Positions 40,650 to 49,092 of a stretch of DNA of 64,000 nt are shown piece after piece. The stretch is from Actinomadura latina NBRC 106108 (GTDB taxonomy: Bacteria > Actinomycetota > Actinomycetes > Streptosporangiales > Streptosporangiaceae). Within the stretch, counting starts at the first letter, position 1, and every line of letters begins with the position of its first letter. The notes under the pieces were generated by a model. That model saw only the letters and a list, made by a program, of their open reading frames with translations, did not search any database and had not been told where the DNA came from. Location: the NCBI RefSeq assembly GCF_001552195.1, contig NZ_BCQS01000012.1:1-64000 (forward strand). Reading direction: 5' to 3'. A program made the translations under genes and the position numbers.

Positions 40650-41317
40650 CGCGGCCCCAGGTCGGGCTGCGTCGCGGTGAAGCGGGCCTCGACCGCGGCG
40701 CGGACGATCTGCGTCTCCGGCTCCAGGTCGATCGGCTCGGGCTCGTCGGCCGCGCCGCCCGGCGCGCGCCCGTAGGCGGCGGCGAGCGCGACCGGGGCGT
40801 CCGCCATGCGGCCGACGCCCTCGTCCGACAGCTCGACCAGGCCGGTGAGCCGGGCCCCGAGCGCCTCGGCGTAGCTGCGCGCGCGGACCACGGCCTCGTG
40901 CGCCGCCTGCCGCGCGGCCCGCCCGTACACCTCGCTGTCGCGCCGCAGCTCCCACTCCGGCCCGCTGACGTACGTCCGCTCCAGGTCGCCGAGCCGCGTG
41001 ACCAGCTCTCCGAGCACCGCGAAGTCGGTGACCGCGATCTTGATCCAGACGGTGCCCCGGTAGGCCCGGACGTCGCCCTCGCGCCGCTTGTACTTCAGCA
41101 GCGGCGTGATCGACAGCCCGCCCGTCTCCAGCCTCTCCACGGCCTCGCCGTAGGACTTGACCAGGTCGAGGCACCGCTGGTTCCGCTCAGTGAGCCGGTC
41201 CAGCGCGGTGCGCCGGTCGGACTCCTGCGACTGGACGTGCACCGACAGCCGCGCGATCTCCGGCTCGGCCTCCAGCACGGCCTCGCCGCGAACACTGATC
41301 AGGGGAGCGTCGCTCAT
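40646..41317 (-). CDS. SIMPL-domain protein
   Basis: 223 residues. SIMPL fold (DUF541): ISVRGEAVLEAEPEIARLSVHVQ, ETGGLSITPLLKY, and AARQAAHEAVVRARSYAEALGARL. No signal peptide. SIMPL proteins are of uncertain biochemical role. It is cotranscribed with the GH4 gene by a 4-bp overlap. Confidence 0.85.
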   Translation of the reverse strand: MSDAPLISVRGEAVLEAEPEIARLSVHVQSQESDRRTALDRLTERNQRCLDLVKSYGEAVERLETGGLSITPLLKYKRREGDVRAYRGTVWIKIAVTDFAVLGELVTRLGDLERTYVSGPEWELRRDSEVYGRAARQAAHEAVVRARSYAEALGARLTGLVELSDEGVGRMADAPVALAAAYGRAPGGAADEPEPIDLEPETQIVRAAVEARFTATQPDLGPR

Positions 41318-41333
41318 CCCCCCAACCTACGTC

Positions 41334-42527
41334 CTACAGGAACGTCCGGCCCTCGCCCCGGTACGTGGGGACGGTGCGGACGGGGCGGTCGCCGTCGATG
41401 AGGTGCAGGGCGTCGAAGCGTTCGCACAGCTCGCCGGCCTTGGTGTGGCGGAACCAGACGCGGTCGCCGATGGCCAGCAGGTCGGCGGCGCGGCCGAGCA
41501 GCGGCGTCTGCACCTCGCCGGCGCCCTCGTTGGGGTCGTAGGACAGCCCGGTCGGCAGGTACGGCTGCGGCAGGCGGACGGCGTCGGCCGGGCCGGACGC
41601 CAGGTAGCCGCCGCCGAGGCAGGTCGCGACACCGGGGGCCGGGCGCCGGACGACGGGCAGCGCGAACAGCGCGGCGGGACGCCCGGTGAAGTTGGAGTAC
41701 TGGTCGAACAGGTGCGGCTGGTAGAGGCCCGAGCCCGCCGCGACCTCGGTCACGGCGCGCTCGGCGGCGGTCTTCTCGACGCTGCCGGTGCCGCCGCCGT
41801 TGACGAACTCCAGGTCGGTCAGCTCCCGGACGGACCGCACGATCGCGGCGCGCCGCCGGGCCAGCTCCAGCCGGGACTGCCGCTGCATGGCGCGGATGAC
41901 GCGGCCCCGCGCGGGACGTCCGGGCGGGACGTCCCCGACGCCGGCGATCTGCGACTCGTAGGCCATCAGCCCCACCAGGTCGAGCGACGGCCGCTTCAGG
42001 ACCCGCTCGGCGAACGCGCACACCTCGGCGGCGGTGCGCAGCGGGGAGCGCAGCGCGCCGATCCGGACCCGTCCGCCCAGGGGGCGGTAGGAGGCGTCGA
42101 TGTCGATGCAGACGCGGACCGTCCGGTCGCCGGCGGCGTCCTCGATCAGCGCGAGGTGCTCGGGGGAGTCGACCATGAGCGTGATGACGCGGGCCGCCTC
42201 GGGGTCGCCGGCGAGCGCGGCGATGGCCGTGCGGTCGGCGGTCGGGTAGGCGACCAGGATGTCGTCGCTGACGCCCTCGCCGGCCAGCCACAGCGCCTCG
42301 GGGAGGGTGAACGCCATGATCCCGGCGAACCCGTCCATCGCGAGGACGTCCTCCAGGAGCGCCCGGCAGCGCACCGACTTGCTGGCGACGCGGATCGGCT
42401 TGCCGGCGGCGCGGCGCACGAGGCCGTCGGCGTTGGCGCGGAAAGCCGCCAGGTCGACGACGGCGAACGGCGCCTCGATCCCGGCGGTCGCGGCGTCATA
42501 GCGGTCCCGGAGGTTCATGTCCGTCAC
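41334..42527 (-). CDS. PLP-dependent amino acid deaminase/aldolase (D-threonine aldolase-like)
   Basis: 397 residues. Fold-type III alanine-racemase-like PLP barrel. The PLP Lys should be in IRVASKSVRCRALL; other parts are APFAVVDLAAFRAN, VGLMAYESQIAG, FVNGGGTGSV (phosphate loop), and a C-terminal domain ending VWFRHTKAGELCERFDALHLI with metal-type His/Cys residues as in D-threonine aldolases/D-serine dehydratases. GTG 42527 or ATG 42518 could be the start. The substrate is not determined. Confidence 0.83.
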   Translation of the reverse strand: MTDMNLRDRYDAATAGIEAPFAVVDLAAFRANADGLVRRAAGKPIRVASKSVRCRALLEDVLAMDGFAGIMAFTLPEALWLAGEGVSDDILVAYPTADRTAIAALAGDPEAARVITLMVDSPEHLALIEDAAGDRTVRVCIDIDASYRPLGGRVRIGALRSPLRTAAEVCAFAERVLKRPSLDLVGLMAYESQIAGVGDVPPGRPARGRVIRAMQRQSRLELARRRAAIVRSVRELTDLEFVNGGGTGSVEKTAAERAVTEVAAGSGLYQPHLFDQYSNFTGRPAALFALPVVRRPAPGVATCLGGGYLASGPADAVRLPQPYLPTGLSYDPNEGAGEVQTPLLGRAADLLAIGDRVWFRHTKAGELCERFDALHLIDGDRPVRTVPTYRGEGRTFL

Positions 42528-42559
42528 ACTGCCACACTAGCGGCTAATGTGAAAAGCTC

Positions 42560-43492
42560 TCACGATCCGCCGCGGGGATGAGAGGCGAAGAACTCCCACA
42601 GCATGGGGGCCGCCTCGTCCGGCCACTGGTGCTTCCCGCCCTTGATCTTGCAGAACGTCACCGCGACGCCCTGCGACCCCTTCCCGGTGCTCCGGCAGTC
42701 GGTGCTCCCGCCGAGCGCCTTCACGTCCTGGTGGAGCTCCGGCAGGCCGGCCTTCTCGCGCCAGAACTCGACCGCCTTCGACACGGGCGGGAACGGGCGC
42801 TTGTCGTTGAAGTCGCGGTCGCCGCCGCCGTTGAACGGGACGTTCCGGTCCGCCGTCCCGTGGAAGATCATCGCCGAGACCGGCCGGTCCGGGTCGCAGG
42901 GGGTCACCAGCGCGCCCTCGACGACCCCGATCGCCGCCACCTTGCCCGGCTTCTCGCAGGCCATCTTGTACGCCATGCCCGCGCCGTTGGAGAACCCGGT
43001 GACGTAGACGCGCTTCGGGTCGGCGAGCCCCGCACCGGTCATCGTGTCGATCAGCTTGGTGAGGAAGCCGACGTCGTCGATGTTGCCGATCTTCGCGGCG
43101 CCGCAGCAGTCGCCCGCGTTCCACGTGGTCATGAACCCGTCCGGGTAGGCGGCGAGGAAGCCGTGCTCGTCCGACAGCTTGTCGAAGCCGGTCAGGTCCT
43201 GCATCTGGCCCATGTTGGCGAGCCCTCCGTGCAGGGCGATGACCAGCGCGGGCGGATCGGCGGGCTTGCCGTCCTCCCACTTGCCGTCCGACACCTTGGC
43301 CGGGACGTGCAGCAGGAACTCGCGGTGCCCGAATGTCCCCACGTCCATCTTCTGCTTGTGCGTGCCCTGGGAGGTGGGGATGCCGTCCACCTTGGCCGGG
43401 CGCCCGCCCTCCTCGCCCTTCTTGCCGCGCTCCTCTGTGCAGCCAGCCAGAACGAGGGTGACCGCAAGTACCACGAGCAGGATTCGCCGCAT
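42560..43492 (-). CDS. LpqC/PHB-depolymerase-like lipoprotein esterase
   Basis: 310 residues. The lipobox VLAGC at about residues 15-19 marks an acylated extracytoplasmic protein. The esterase fold has ALHGGLANMGQMQDL, NAGDCCGAA, nucleophile Ser in VTGFSNGAGMAYK, FHGTADRNVPF (acid) and KGGKHQWP (His). The family includes Mtb LpqC and the CE1-related depolymerases; the closer relation to PHB depolymerases is by motif. ATG 43492 gives a correct signal peptide; the frame extends upstream. Confidence 0.88.
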   Translation of the reverse strand: MRRILLVVLAVTLVLAGCTEERGKKGEEGGRPAKVDGIPTSQGTHKQKMDVGTFGHREFLLHVPAKVSDGKWEDGKPADPPALVIALHGGLANMGQMQDLTGFDKLSDEHGFLAAYPDGFMTTWNAGDCCGAAKIGNIDDVGFLTKLIDTMTGAGLADPKRVYVTGFSNGAGMAYKMACEKPGKVAAIGVVEGALVTPCDPDRPVSAMIFHGTADRNVPFNGGGDRDFNDKRPFPPVSKAVEFWREKAGLPELHQDVKALGGSTDCRSTGKGSQGVAVTFCKIKGGKHQWPDEAAPMLWEFFASHPRGGS

Positions 43493-43647
43493 GCAGGCAA
43501 AACTAACCCCAACGGGAGGCCGCAAACTACTCATCAGTAAACGAAGCGGTCCGCGCCGGTGACACGGGGTGAAAGGACGGCGGCGGGACGAGCGGGGGCC
43601 GCGTAAGCTCGAAGTGACCCGTTCTGAGCTGCCGCGCCGCGATAAGA

Positions 43648-44505
43648 GTGAGACCGTTGAACGAATTCGTCCTGACCCTGTCCTGCCCGGACCGGCCCGG
43701 CATCGTCGCGGCCGTCTCGGGGCTGCTGGCCGAGCGCGGGTGCAACATCCTGGAGAGCCAGCAGTTCGGCGACGGCGATTCCGGCACGTTCTTCATGCGG
43801 GTGCAGTTCGCCGCCCTGGACGACACCGACCCCGACGAGCTGCGCGGCGCGTTCGCGTCGCTGGTGCCCGAGCTCGGGCTGCAGTGGCGGCTGCACGCGC
43901 TCGCCGAGCGCCCGCGCGTCCTGATCATGGTGTCGAAGGGCGGGCACTGCCTGAACGACCTGCTCTACCGGACGCGGTCGGGGCTGCTCGACATCGACAT
44001 CGTCGCGGTCGCGTCCAACCACCCCGACCTGCGGCCCCTCACCCAGTCGTACGGCATCGACTACCACCACCTGCCGGCCGGCTCCGGCGGCAAGGCCGCG
44101 CAGGAGGCGGAGATCTTCACGCTGGTCGAGCACTACCGCGCCGACCTCGTCGTCCTCGCCCGGTACATGCAGATCCTCTCGGACGACTTCTGCGCCAAGC
44201 TGCCAGGGCAGATCATCAACATCCACCACTCGTTCCTGCCGAGCTTCAAGGGCGCCCGCCCCTACCACCAGGCGCACGCGCGCGGGGTCAAGCTGATCGG
44301 CGCCACCGCGCACTACGTCACCGCCGACCTGGACGAGGGGCCGATCATCGAGCAGGAGGTCGCGCGCGTCGACCACACCCACAGCCCCGAGGAGCTGGTG
44401 GCGGTCGGCCGCGACGTGGAGTGCCTCGCCCTGGCCCGCGCGGTCCGCTGGCACGCCGAGCACCGCGTGCTGCTCAACGGCGACCGAACAGTGATCTTCC
44501 GCTGA
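43648..44505 (+). CDS. purU: Formyltetrahydrofolate deformylase
   Basis: 285 residues. Hydrolyses 10-formyl-THF to formate and THF, balancing the one-carbon pool. The N-terminal ACT domain is FVLTLSCPDRPGIVAAVSGLLA; the C-terminal formyltransferase fold carries INIHHSFLPSFKGARPY and GATAHYVTADLDEGPIIEQ with the catalytic His/Asp set. GTG 43648 is taken; TTG 43657 is possible. Confidence 0.94.
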   Translation: MRPLNEFVLTLSCPDRPGIVAAVSGLLAERGCNILESQQFGDGDSGTFFMRVQFAALDDTDPDELRGAFASLVPELGLQWRLHALAERPRVLIMVSKGGHCLNDLLYRTRSGLLDIDIVAVASNHPDLRPLTQSYGIDYHHLPAGSGGKAAQEAEIFTLVEHYRADLVVLARYMQILSDDFCAKLPGQIINIHHSFLPSFKGARPYHQAHARGVKLIGATAHYVTADLDEGPIIEQEVARVDHTHSPEELVAVGRDVECLALARAVRWHAEHRVLLNGDRTVIFR

Positions 44506-44524
44506 CGCTGACCTGGGGTTTCCC

Positions 44525-44605
44525 GTGAGATGTCGGCATGGCGTGTTTCACTCCGCGTGACATTGCCGCACCATGGGTGACGATATCGGCAAGTGACGAT
44601 GTCGG
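44525..44605. repeat. GTGA-type short repeats ahead of DUF6286-like gene
   Basis: GTGACGATATCGG (44577-44589) and GTGACGATGTCGG (44593-44605) differ at one base. Two looser copies are GTGAGATGTCGG (44525-44536) and GTGACATTGCCG (44557-44568). They fill the gap between purU and the next gene and could be multiple binding sites for a regulator. Confidence 0.4.
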
Positions 44606-44632
44606 ACGTGCCGATGGCTCACGGGGGTGGCT

Positions 44633-45247
44633 ATGGCCGAGGCGTTGGTCCAGGACCTGATCGAGGAGGAACAGAGCAGGCGGGAGGCGCGGCGGCTCGC
44701 CGTCCGCGCGTTCCGGCCGCGCCGCGCGTTCGCGGGGTTCGCCGCGGCGCTGCTGGTGACGACGGCGGGCGGGGTGGCCGCGATCGAACTGCTCGCCGCG
44801 GCGCTCGGGTCCGCGGTGCATCCGGTGCCGGGCGTGGCCGCGCTGGCGGACGTCCTGCGCCGCTACGCGTGGAGCGACCCGGACGTCGTGGTCGTGGCGG
44901 CGGCGGTCGCCGCCCTCGGGGCCGCGTTCCTGGTCGCCGCGCTGCCCGGCCGGCTGCGCGGGGTGCCGCTGGCCGGCTCCGACCCGCGCCAGGCCGGCCT
45001 CGTCGGGCGGGCCGCGCTGCGCCGCACGCTCGCCGACGCGGCGCTGGACGTCCCCGGCATCGAGCGCGCCCGCGTCCGGGGCCTCGGGGTCTTCCGGCGG
45101 GGCCTGATCGTCCGGGCCGGCACCTACTACCGGAACCCGTCGAACCTGGCGGAGCTGGTCCGGGCCGCCGTCGACGCGCGCCTGGACCGGATCGAGCCGA
45201 TGCACCGGCCGCCGGTCGACGTCCGGCTCGGCTGGCGGAAGGACTGA
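44633..45247 (+). CDS. DUF6286-like membrane protein of Asp23-type operon
   Basis: 204 residues. Two membrane helices (about 37-58 and 83-103), a basic cytoplasmic N-terminus (EEEQSRREARRLAVRAFRPRR) and a C-terminal soluble part (GIERARVRGLGVFRRGLIVRAGTYYR) like the Asp23-operon proteins of Streptomyces. ATG 44633 follows GGGGG. TGA overlaps the next ATG. Assigned from pattern and neighbour. Confidence 0.7.
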   Translation: MAEALVQDLIEEEQSRREARRLAVRAFRPRRAFAGFAAALLVTTAGGVAAIELLAAALGSAVHPVPGVAALADVLRRYAWSDPDVVVVAAAVAALGAAFLVAALPGRLRGVPLAGSDPRQAGLVGRAALRRTLADAALDVPGIERARVRGLGVFRRGLIVRAGTYYRNPSNLAELVRAAVDARLDRIEPMHRPPVDVRLGWRKD

Positions 45248-45813
45248 TGATGCGGATCGCGATCGCGGTGACCGGGGCGGTGCTGCTGCTGGCCGGCACG
45301 TCCGCCGCCGCTCTCGGACTGGGCGCGTTCGACGCGTTCGGCGCCCTGTCGTCCAGGCCGCTGCTCGACCCGGCGCTGGTGCGCTTCGCGGACGGCGCCG
45401 GGTGGTTCCTGCCGTCCGCGGCGGGCGCCGCGGAACTGCTGGCCCTCGCCGGTCAGCTCTGGCTCGTCCTGCAGTGCCGCACGCTCGTCCACCGGTGGTG
45501 GCCCGACCTGGACGCCGAGACCCGCGCCCGGGCGCGGGCGGCCGGCGGCGACCTCGACCGGGACGTGCGCGCGCTGCCCGGCGTCGAGGACGTCCGCGTC
45601 CGCCTGACCGGGACGGCGGACAGACCGCGCCTCCTGCTGAACGTCTCCTGCGCGGGCGACACGCTGGTGGGCGAGGTGTACGGGGAGCTCGGCGCGGGCC
45701 CGGTCGAGCGCTACCGCCGCGCGGTCGGGATGCCCGACCTGCCGGTGGTGATCCGCTTCCGCCCGCTGGTCGCCCGCTCCCGGCGCCGCCGCCCGCAAGC
45801 CGAGACCGCCTGA
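45247..45813 (+). CDS. AmaP-like alkaline-shock membrane anchor protein
   Basis: 188 residues. Two helices (about 4-25 and 55-77), then a cytoplasmic alpha/beta region (DVRALPGVEDVRVRLTGTADRPRLLLNVSC) resembling AmaP, the membrane anchor for Asp23/Gls24 proteins. No Asp23 gene is nearby, so either it is elsewhere or the operon is reduced. Followed by a strong hairpin. Confidence 0.7.
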   Translation: MMRIAIAVTGAVLLLAGTSAAALGLGAFDAFGALSSRPLLDPALVRFADGAGWFLPSAAGAAELLALAGQLWLVLQCRTLVHRWWPDLDAETRARARAAGGDLDRDVRALPGVEDVRVRLTGTADRPRLLLNVSCAGDTLVGEVYGELGAGPVERYRRAVGMPDLPVVIRFRPLVARSRRRRPQAETA

Positions 45814-45852
45814 CGGCCGCCCGGTGCCGGGGCGCTTGGCACCGGGCGGCCG
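45814..45852 (+). terminator. 15-bp hairpin after AmaP-like gene
   Basis: CGGCCGCCCGGTGCC (45814-45828) pairs perfectly with 45838-45852 around a 9-nt loop, starting one base after the TGA. Very likely the operon terminator. Confidence 0.8.
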
Positions 45853-45908
45853 AGTCCGCACCGCGCGACGGACGCCCCCTGACGCGGTGGGAGGACTGGG
45901 GGAGGAGT

Positions 45909-45942
45909 GGCGCCCGTCCCGGGTCGAACCGGGACGGGCGCC
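45909..45942. terminator. Second strong hairpin, 14-bp stem
   Basis: GGCGCCCGTCCCGG (45909-45922) pairs perfectly with 45929-45942 around GTCGAA. Backup terminator or a regulatory structure. The gap 45814-46149 otherwise holds only the promoter of the sensor kinase gene; a Pro/Gly/Arg-rich open frame in it is not convincing. Confidence 0.55.
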
Positions 45943-46081
45943 CCTTCGTCGGCGGGCGCCCATGCGCCGGGACGGACGGCGCATGCACACGGTGGGCGCC
46001 CGCGGTGGGGGGTAAGCCGCGCAGGATGGGAGCGTGGCCGGCGGAGGGGCCGGTTCCTGCACCGTCACTATGCGACGAACC

Positions 46082-46097
46082 TGTGACGGCGGTCACG
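46082..46097. promoter_or_regulatory. CRP-like site upstream of sensor kinase gene
   Basis: TGTGACGGCGGTCACG fits the CRP half-site pattern TGTGA-N6-TCAC(A) with one mismatch at the last base. It lies 53 bp upstream of the kinase start. A cAMP-CRP family regulator could link this carboxylate-type two-component system to carbon status. Confidence 0.5.
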
Positions 46098-46149
46098 CTT
46101 GTGTACATTTCGTTCACGGCCTGTCCGGAACGGGAGGTACGAAGGTCCG

Positions 46150-47814
46150 ATGCGGCGTCCCCGCTGGGCGGTGCCCGGCAACTGGAGCGTGGCCCGGCAG
46201 CTGCTCGTGCTGCAGGCCGCGATCGTCGGGCTGCTCGTCGCGGCCGGTGCCGTCCTGGCCTACCTGGACGCCGGGCGGTCCGCCGACGACGGCGCGGAGC
46301 AGACCGTCACGGCGGTCGCGGTCAGCATCGCCGACGCGCAGAACGTCCGGGCGGCGCTCACCACGCCCGATCCGAGCGCGGTGCTGCAGCCGTACGCCGA
46401 GCGCGTCCGGTACGACACCGGCGTCGACTTCATCACGATCATGAGCCCGGCGGGGATCCGCTACACGCACCCCAACCCGGCCCGGATCGGCGGGCACTTC
46501 GTCGGCAACACCGCGCCCGCCGTCGCCGGCCGGACGTTCACCGAGACCTACACCGGCACGCTCGGCCCGTCCGTCCGGACCGTCGCCCCGGTCTTCGACG
46601 ACCGGCACGAGGTCGTCGCGCTCGTCGCGGTCGGCATCACCGTCCGGGTGATCACCGGCCGGCTGCGGCAGCGGCTGCTGGCCCTCGGCGCCGTCGCCGG
46701 CATCGTGCTCGCCGCGGGGATGGCCGGCAGCTACCTCGTCTCCGCCCGGCTGCGCCGGCAGACCCGCGGCGTCGCGCCCGGCGAGCTGCGCGAGATGTTC
46801 GAGTACTACGAGGCGATCCTGCACGCCGTCCGGGAGGGCCTGCTCATCCTCGACCGGGCGGGCCGCGTCGTCCTGTGCAACGACGCCGCCCTCGACCTGC
46901 TCGGCCTGCGCGCCCATCCGCCGGACGGCGCGGTGCGGGCGCGGCAAGGCCGGTCGCCGGTGCTGCCTCCGCCCGACCTGCGCGGACGTCCCGTCACGGG
47001 CCTCGGGCTGCCGGACGAGCTGGTCGCCGCCCTCGTCGCGCCGGACCCGCGTTCGGACGAGATCCACGTCGGCGACACCCGCGTCCTGGTCGTGAACACC
47101 TCGCCCGTCCGGTCCCGCGACCGGGCGATGGGCAGCGTCGTCACCTTCCGCGACCACACCGAGCTGCAGAGCCTGACCGGTGAGCTGGACACCGTCCGCG
47201 GCTTCGCCGAGTCGCTGCGCTCGCAGGCGCACGAGGCCGCGAACCGCCTGCACACGGTGGTGTCGCTGGTCGAGCTGGGCCGTCCCGACCAGGCCGTCGC
47301 GTTCGCCACCGCCGACCTGGCGGCCGCGCAGCGCCTCACCGACCGGGTCGTGGACTCCGTCACCGAACCCGTCCTGGCGGCGCTGCTGCTGGGCAAGTCG
47401 GCCGAGGCCGCCGAGCGCGGCGTCGAGCTGGTCATCACCGAGGACACCGCGATCGAGGGGACGGTCGAGGCCCGCGACCTCGTCACCATCCTCGGCAACC
47501 TGATCGACAACGCGGTGGAGGCCGCCATCGGGAACGCGTCCGCCCGGCCGCCACGGGTCGTCGTCGCGGCCCGGGAGGACGCGGGTACGCTCCTGCTGGA
47601 AGTGTCCGACAGCGGACGGGGCGTCGATCCGTCCGTGATGCCCGACATGTTCCGGCGCGGCTGGACGACGAAGACGTCCGGCGGCTGGCCGGTCGGGCAC
47701 GGGCTCGGGCTCGCGCTGGTCGGCCAGGCCGTCCGGCGGCACGGCGGCGAGGTCCGGGTGGGGCACGACGACGGCGCCGTGTTCACCGTTCGCATCCCCC
47801 TGGACCACCGATGA
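46150..47814 (+). CDS. CitA/DcuS-type sensor histidine kinase
   Basis: 554 residues. N-terminal membrane helix (about 18-38), an extracytoplasmic sCache-type sensor (ITIMSPAGIRYTHPNPARIGGHFVG, typical of citrate/C4-dicarboxylate sensors), a second helix (about 175-197), a PAS region (REGLLILDRAGRVVLCNDAA), a SPOB-like dimerisation helix with phospho-acceptor His361 in SQAHEAANRLHT, and the ATPase (NLIDNAVEAA, DSGRGVD, GHGLGLALV). ATG 46150 has GAAGG close by; an upstream GTG is possible. It overlaps the response regulator gene by ATGA. The ligand, citrate or a C4-dicarboxylate, is inferred from the family. Confidence 0.9.
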   Translation: MRRPRWAVPGNWSVARQLLVLQAAIVGLLVAAGAVLAYLDAGRSADDGAEQTVTAVAVSIADAQNVRAALTTPDPSAVLQPYAERVRYDTGVDFITIMSPAGIRYTHPNPARIGGHFVGNTAPAVAGRTFTETYTGTLGPSVRTVAPVFDDRHEVVALVAVGITVRVITGRLRQRLLALGAVAGIVLAAGMAGSYLVSARLRRQTRGVAPGELREMFEYYEAILHAVREGLLILDRAGRVVLCNDAALDLLGLRAHPPDGAVRARQGRSPVLPPPDLRGRPVTGLGLPDELVAALVAPDPRSDEIHVGDTRVLVVNTSPVRSRDRAMGSVVTFRDHTELQSLTGELDTVRGFAESLRSQAHEAANRLHTVVSLVELGRPDQAVAFATADLAAAQRLTDRVVDSVTEPVLAALLLGKSAEAAERGVELVITEDTAIEGTVEARDLVTILGNLIDNAVEAAIGNASARPPRVVVAAREDAGTLLLEVSDSGRGVDPSVMPDMFRRGWTTKTSGGWPVGHGLGLALVGQAVRRHGGEVRVGHDDGAVFTVRIPLDHR

Positions 47815-48482
47815 TCGAAGTGCTCATCGTCGAGGACGACCCGGTCGCCGCCGAGGCGCACCGCACCTACGTCGAGCGCGTCTCCGGCTTCACCGTCGCC
47901 GGGGTCGTCCACTCCGGGGCGGAGGCGCTCCGCTTCTGCGACCGCACCCCCGTGGACGTCGTCCTCCTCGACTTCTACCTGCCGGACACGCACGGCCTCA
48001 CCGTCTGCCGCGCGCTCCGCGCCGGCGGCCGCGACGTGGACGTCATCGCGGTCACCTCGGCCCGCGATCTGGCGGTGATCCGGTCGGCCGTCTCGGTCGG
48101 CGTCGTCCAGTACCTCCTCAAACCGTTCACGTTCGCGTCCCTGCGCGACAAGCTCGACCGCTATGCCCGCTTCCGGGAGCAGACGGTGGGGACCGGCGAG
48201 GTCAGCGGCCAGGCCGACGTGGACGGGATGCTCGCCACCCTCCGCACCCCGGACCACCGCGCGCTGCCGAAGGGCATGAGCGGCGAGACGCTGCAGGCCG
48301 TCACCGACGTGCTGTCCCGCACGTCCGGGGGCCTGTCCGCCGCCGCTGCCGCCGACCTAACCGGCGTCTCCCGCGTCACCGCCCGCCGGTACCTGGAGTA
48401 CCTCGCGACGAACGGCCTGGCGCACCGCAAACCGCACTACGGACAGGTCGGCCGTCCCGAAGTGCGCTTCTACCCCGGCTAG
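47811..48482 (+). CDS. CitB/DctR-type response regulator
   Basis: 223 residues. Receiver domain with Asp54 in VLLDFYLPDTHG and Lys104 in LLKPF, then a C-terminal HTH (GLSAAAAADLTGVSRVTARRYLEYL). This is the output side of the CitA-like pair; targets are not obvious here, since no transporter is adjacent. Confidence 0.92.
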   Translation: MIEVLIVEDDPVAAEAHRTYVERVSGFTVAGVVHSGAEALRFCDRTPVDVVLLDFYLPDTHGLTVCRALRAGGRDVDVIAVTSARDLAVIRSAVSVGVVQYLLKPFTFASLRDKLDRYARFREQTVGTGEVSGQADVDGMLATLRTPDHRALPKGMSGETLQAVTDVLSRTSGGLSAAAAADLTGVSRVTARRYLEYLATNGLAHRKPHYGQVGRPEVRFYPG

Positions 48483-48529
48483 ACGGGGTACCTATGGGAC
48501 GACAGTGCAGCGACATCGGGGGAGTTGTC

Positions 48530-48685
48530 GTGACCGACAAGCCTGGCAAGCCCGAGGGCAAGGCGAACACCGAACCGGAGCGCGCGGAGGACCCGCCCCG
48601 CGAGCAGCGGGCCACGGGCGCGCCCCAGAAGAAGAAACCGGGCGACGCGGCCCGCAAGATGCGCGCGATGTTCAAGGGCGGCTGA
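48530..48685 (+). CDS. Small charged protein of unknown function
   Basis: 51 residues (starting TDKPGKPEGKANTEPERAED), hydrophilic and apparently unstructured, with a basic C-terminus (QKKKPGDAARKMRAMFKGG). GTG 48530 is chosen because GGGGGAG is 5 bases upstream; ATG 48494 is an alternative. Starts 47 nt after the response regulator stop. No family is recognised. Confidence 0.55.
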   Translation: MTDKPGKPEGKANTEPERAEDPPREQRATGAPQKKKPGDAARKMRAMFKGG

Positions 48686-48822
48686 CCGACCGCACCCCGG
48701 CGCCCGGACGCGAGTCCGGGCGTTCCCATGTTTACGACACCTTTGGGTGTGGTTTGTCGGGAATGTTCGTGCGCGCGACTAATGTCCGAAGTGAACGTGA
48801 CGTCGAGGGCGAGGAGGCGCAT

Positions 48823-48915
48823 TTGTCCCACCGTGAAAGTACGGGCGGCTCCACCCAGGGGCTCTTCGACGCATGGAGGGAACAGACGGACCACGGCATG
48901 GGCCCCTCCCGCTGA
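48823..48915 (+). CDS. Candidate 30-residue peptide gene
   Basis: TTG 48823 lies 5 bases after a perfect AGGAGG and opens a 30-residue frame (SHRESTGGSTQGLFDAWREQ..., ending GPSR) followed within 12 bases by a GC-rich hairpin and TCTTTCT. The site and terminator suggest a transcribed small gene. No family known. Confidence 0.4.
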   Translation: MSHRESTGGSTQGLFDAWREQTDHGMGPSR

Positions 48916-48927
48916 GCGGCCCGGCAT

Positions 48928-48967
48928 CCGGGGGCCGCGGCAGTACGCCGCGCCCCCGGGTCTTTCT
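48928..48967 (+). terminator. Intrinsic terminator with U-rich tail
   Basis: CCGGGGGCCGCGGC (48928-48941) pairs with 48947-48960 (one bulge) around AGTAC, followed by TCTTTCT (48961-48967). One of the few hairpins in the window with a T-run. Confidence 0.7.
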
Positions 48968-49024
48968 GTGCGCCCGGCCGGAGCCGTGCGGCGGGTGATG
49001 TGAGGGAGCCCACGGGCGGGGTGA

Positions 49025-49082
49025 GTTGTGTTTTCCAACTCTGTCGCCGGATACTGCGGGAGAGTGAGTAGGAAAACACAAC
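49025..49082. promoter_or_regulatory. 12-bp inverted repeat upstream of thiolase gene
   Basis: GTTGTGTTTTCC (49025-49036) and its exact complement GGAAAACACAAC (49071-49082) are separated by 34 bp; the right arm touches the GGAGG of the thiolase. It could be two operator half-sites bound by a looped or extended regulator, or an RNA stem that would sequester the ribosome binding site. Unusual for being AT-rich in this genome. Confidence 0.55.
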
Positions 49083-49092
49083 GGAGGTGGTC

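Noticed and set aside
45843..46015. Small plus-strand ORF between the AmaP-like gene and the sensor kinase gene
   Set aside because: It lies across two terminator hairpins and its translation is Arg/Gly-rich without a ribosome binding site.
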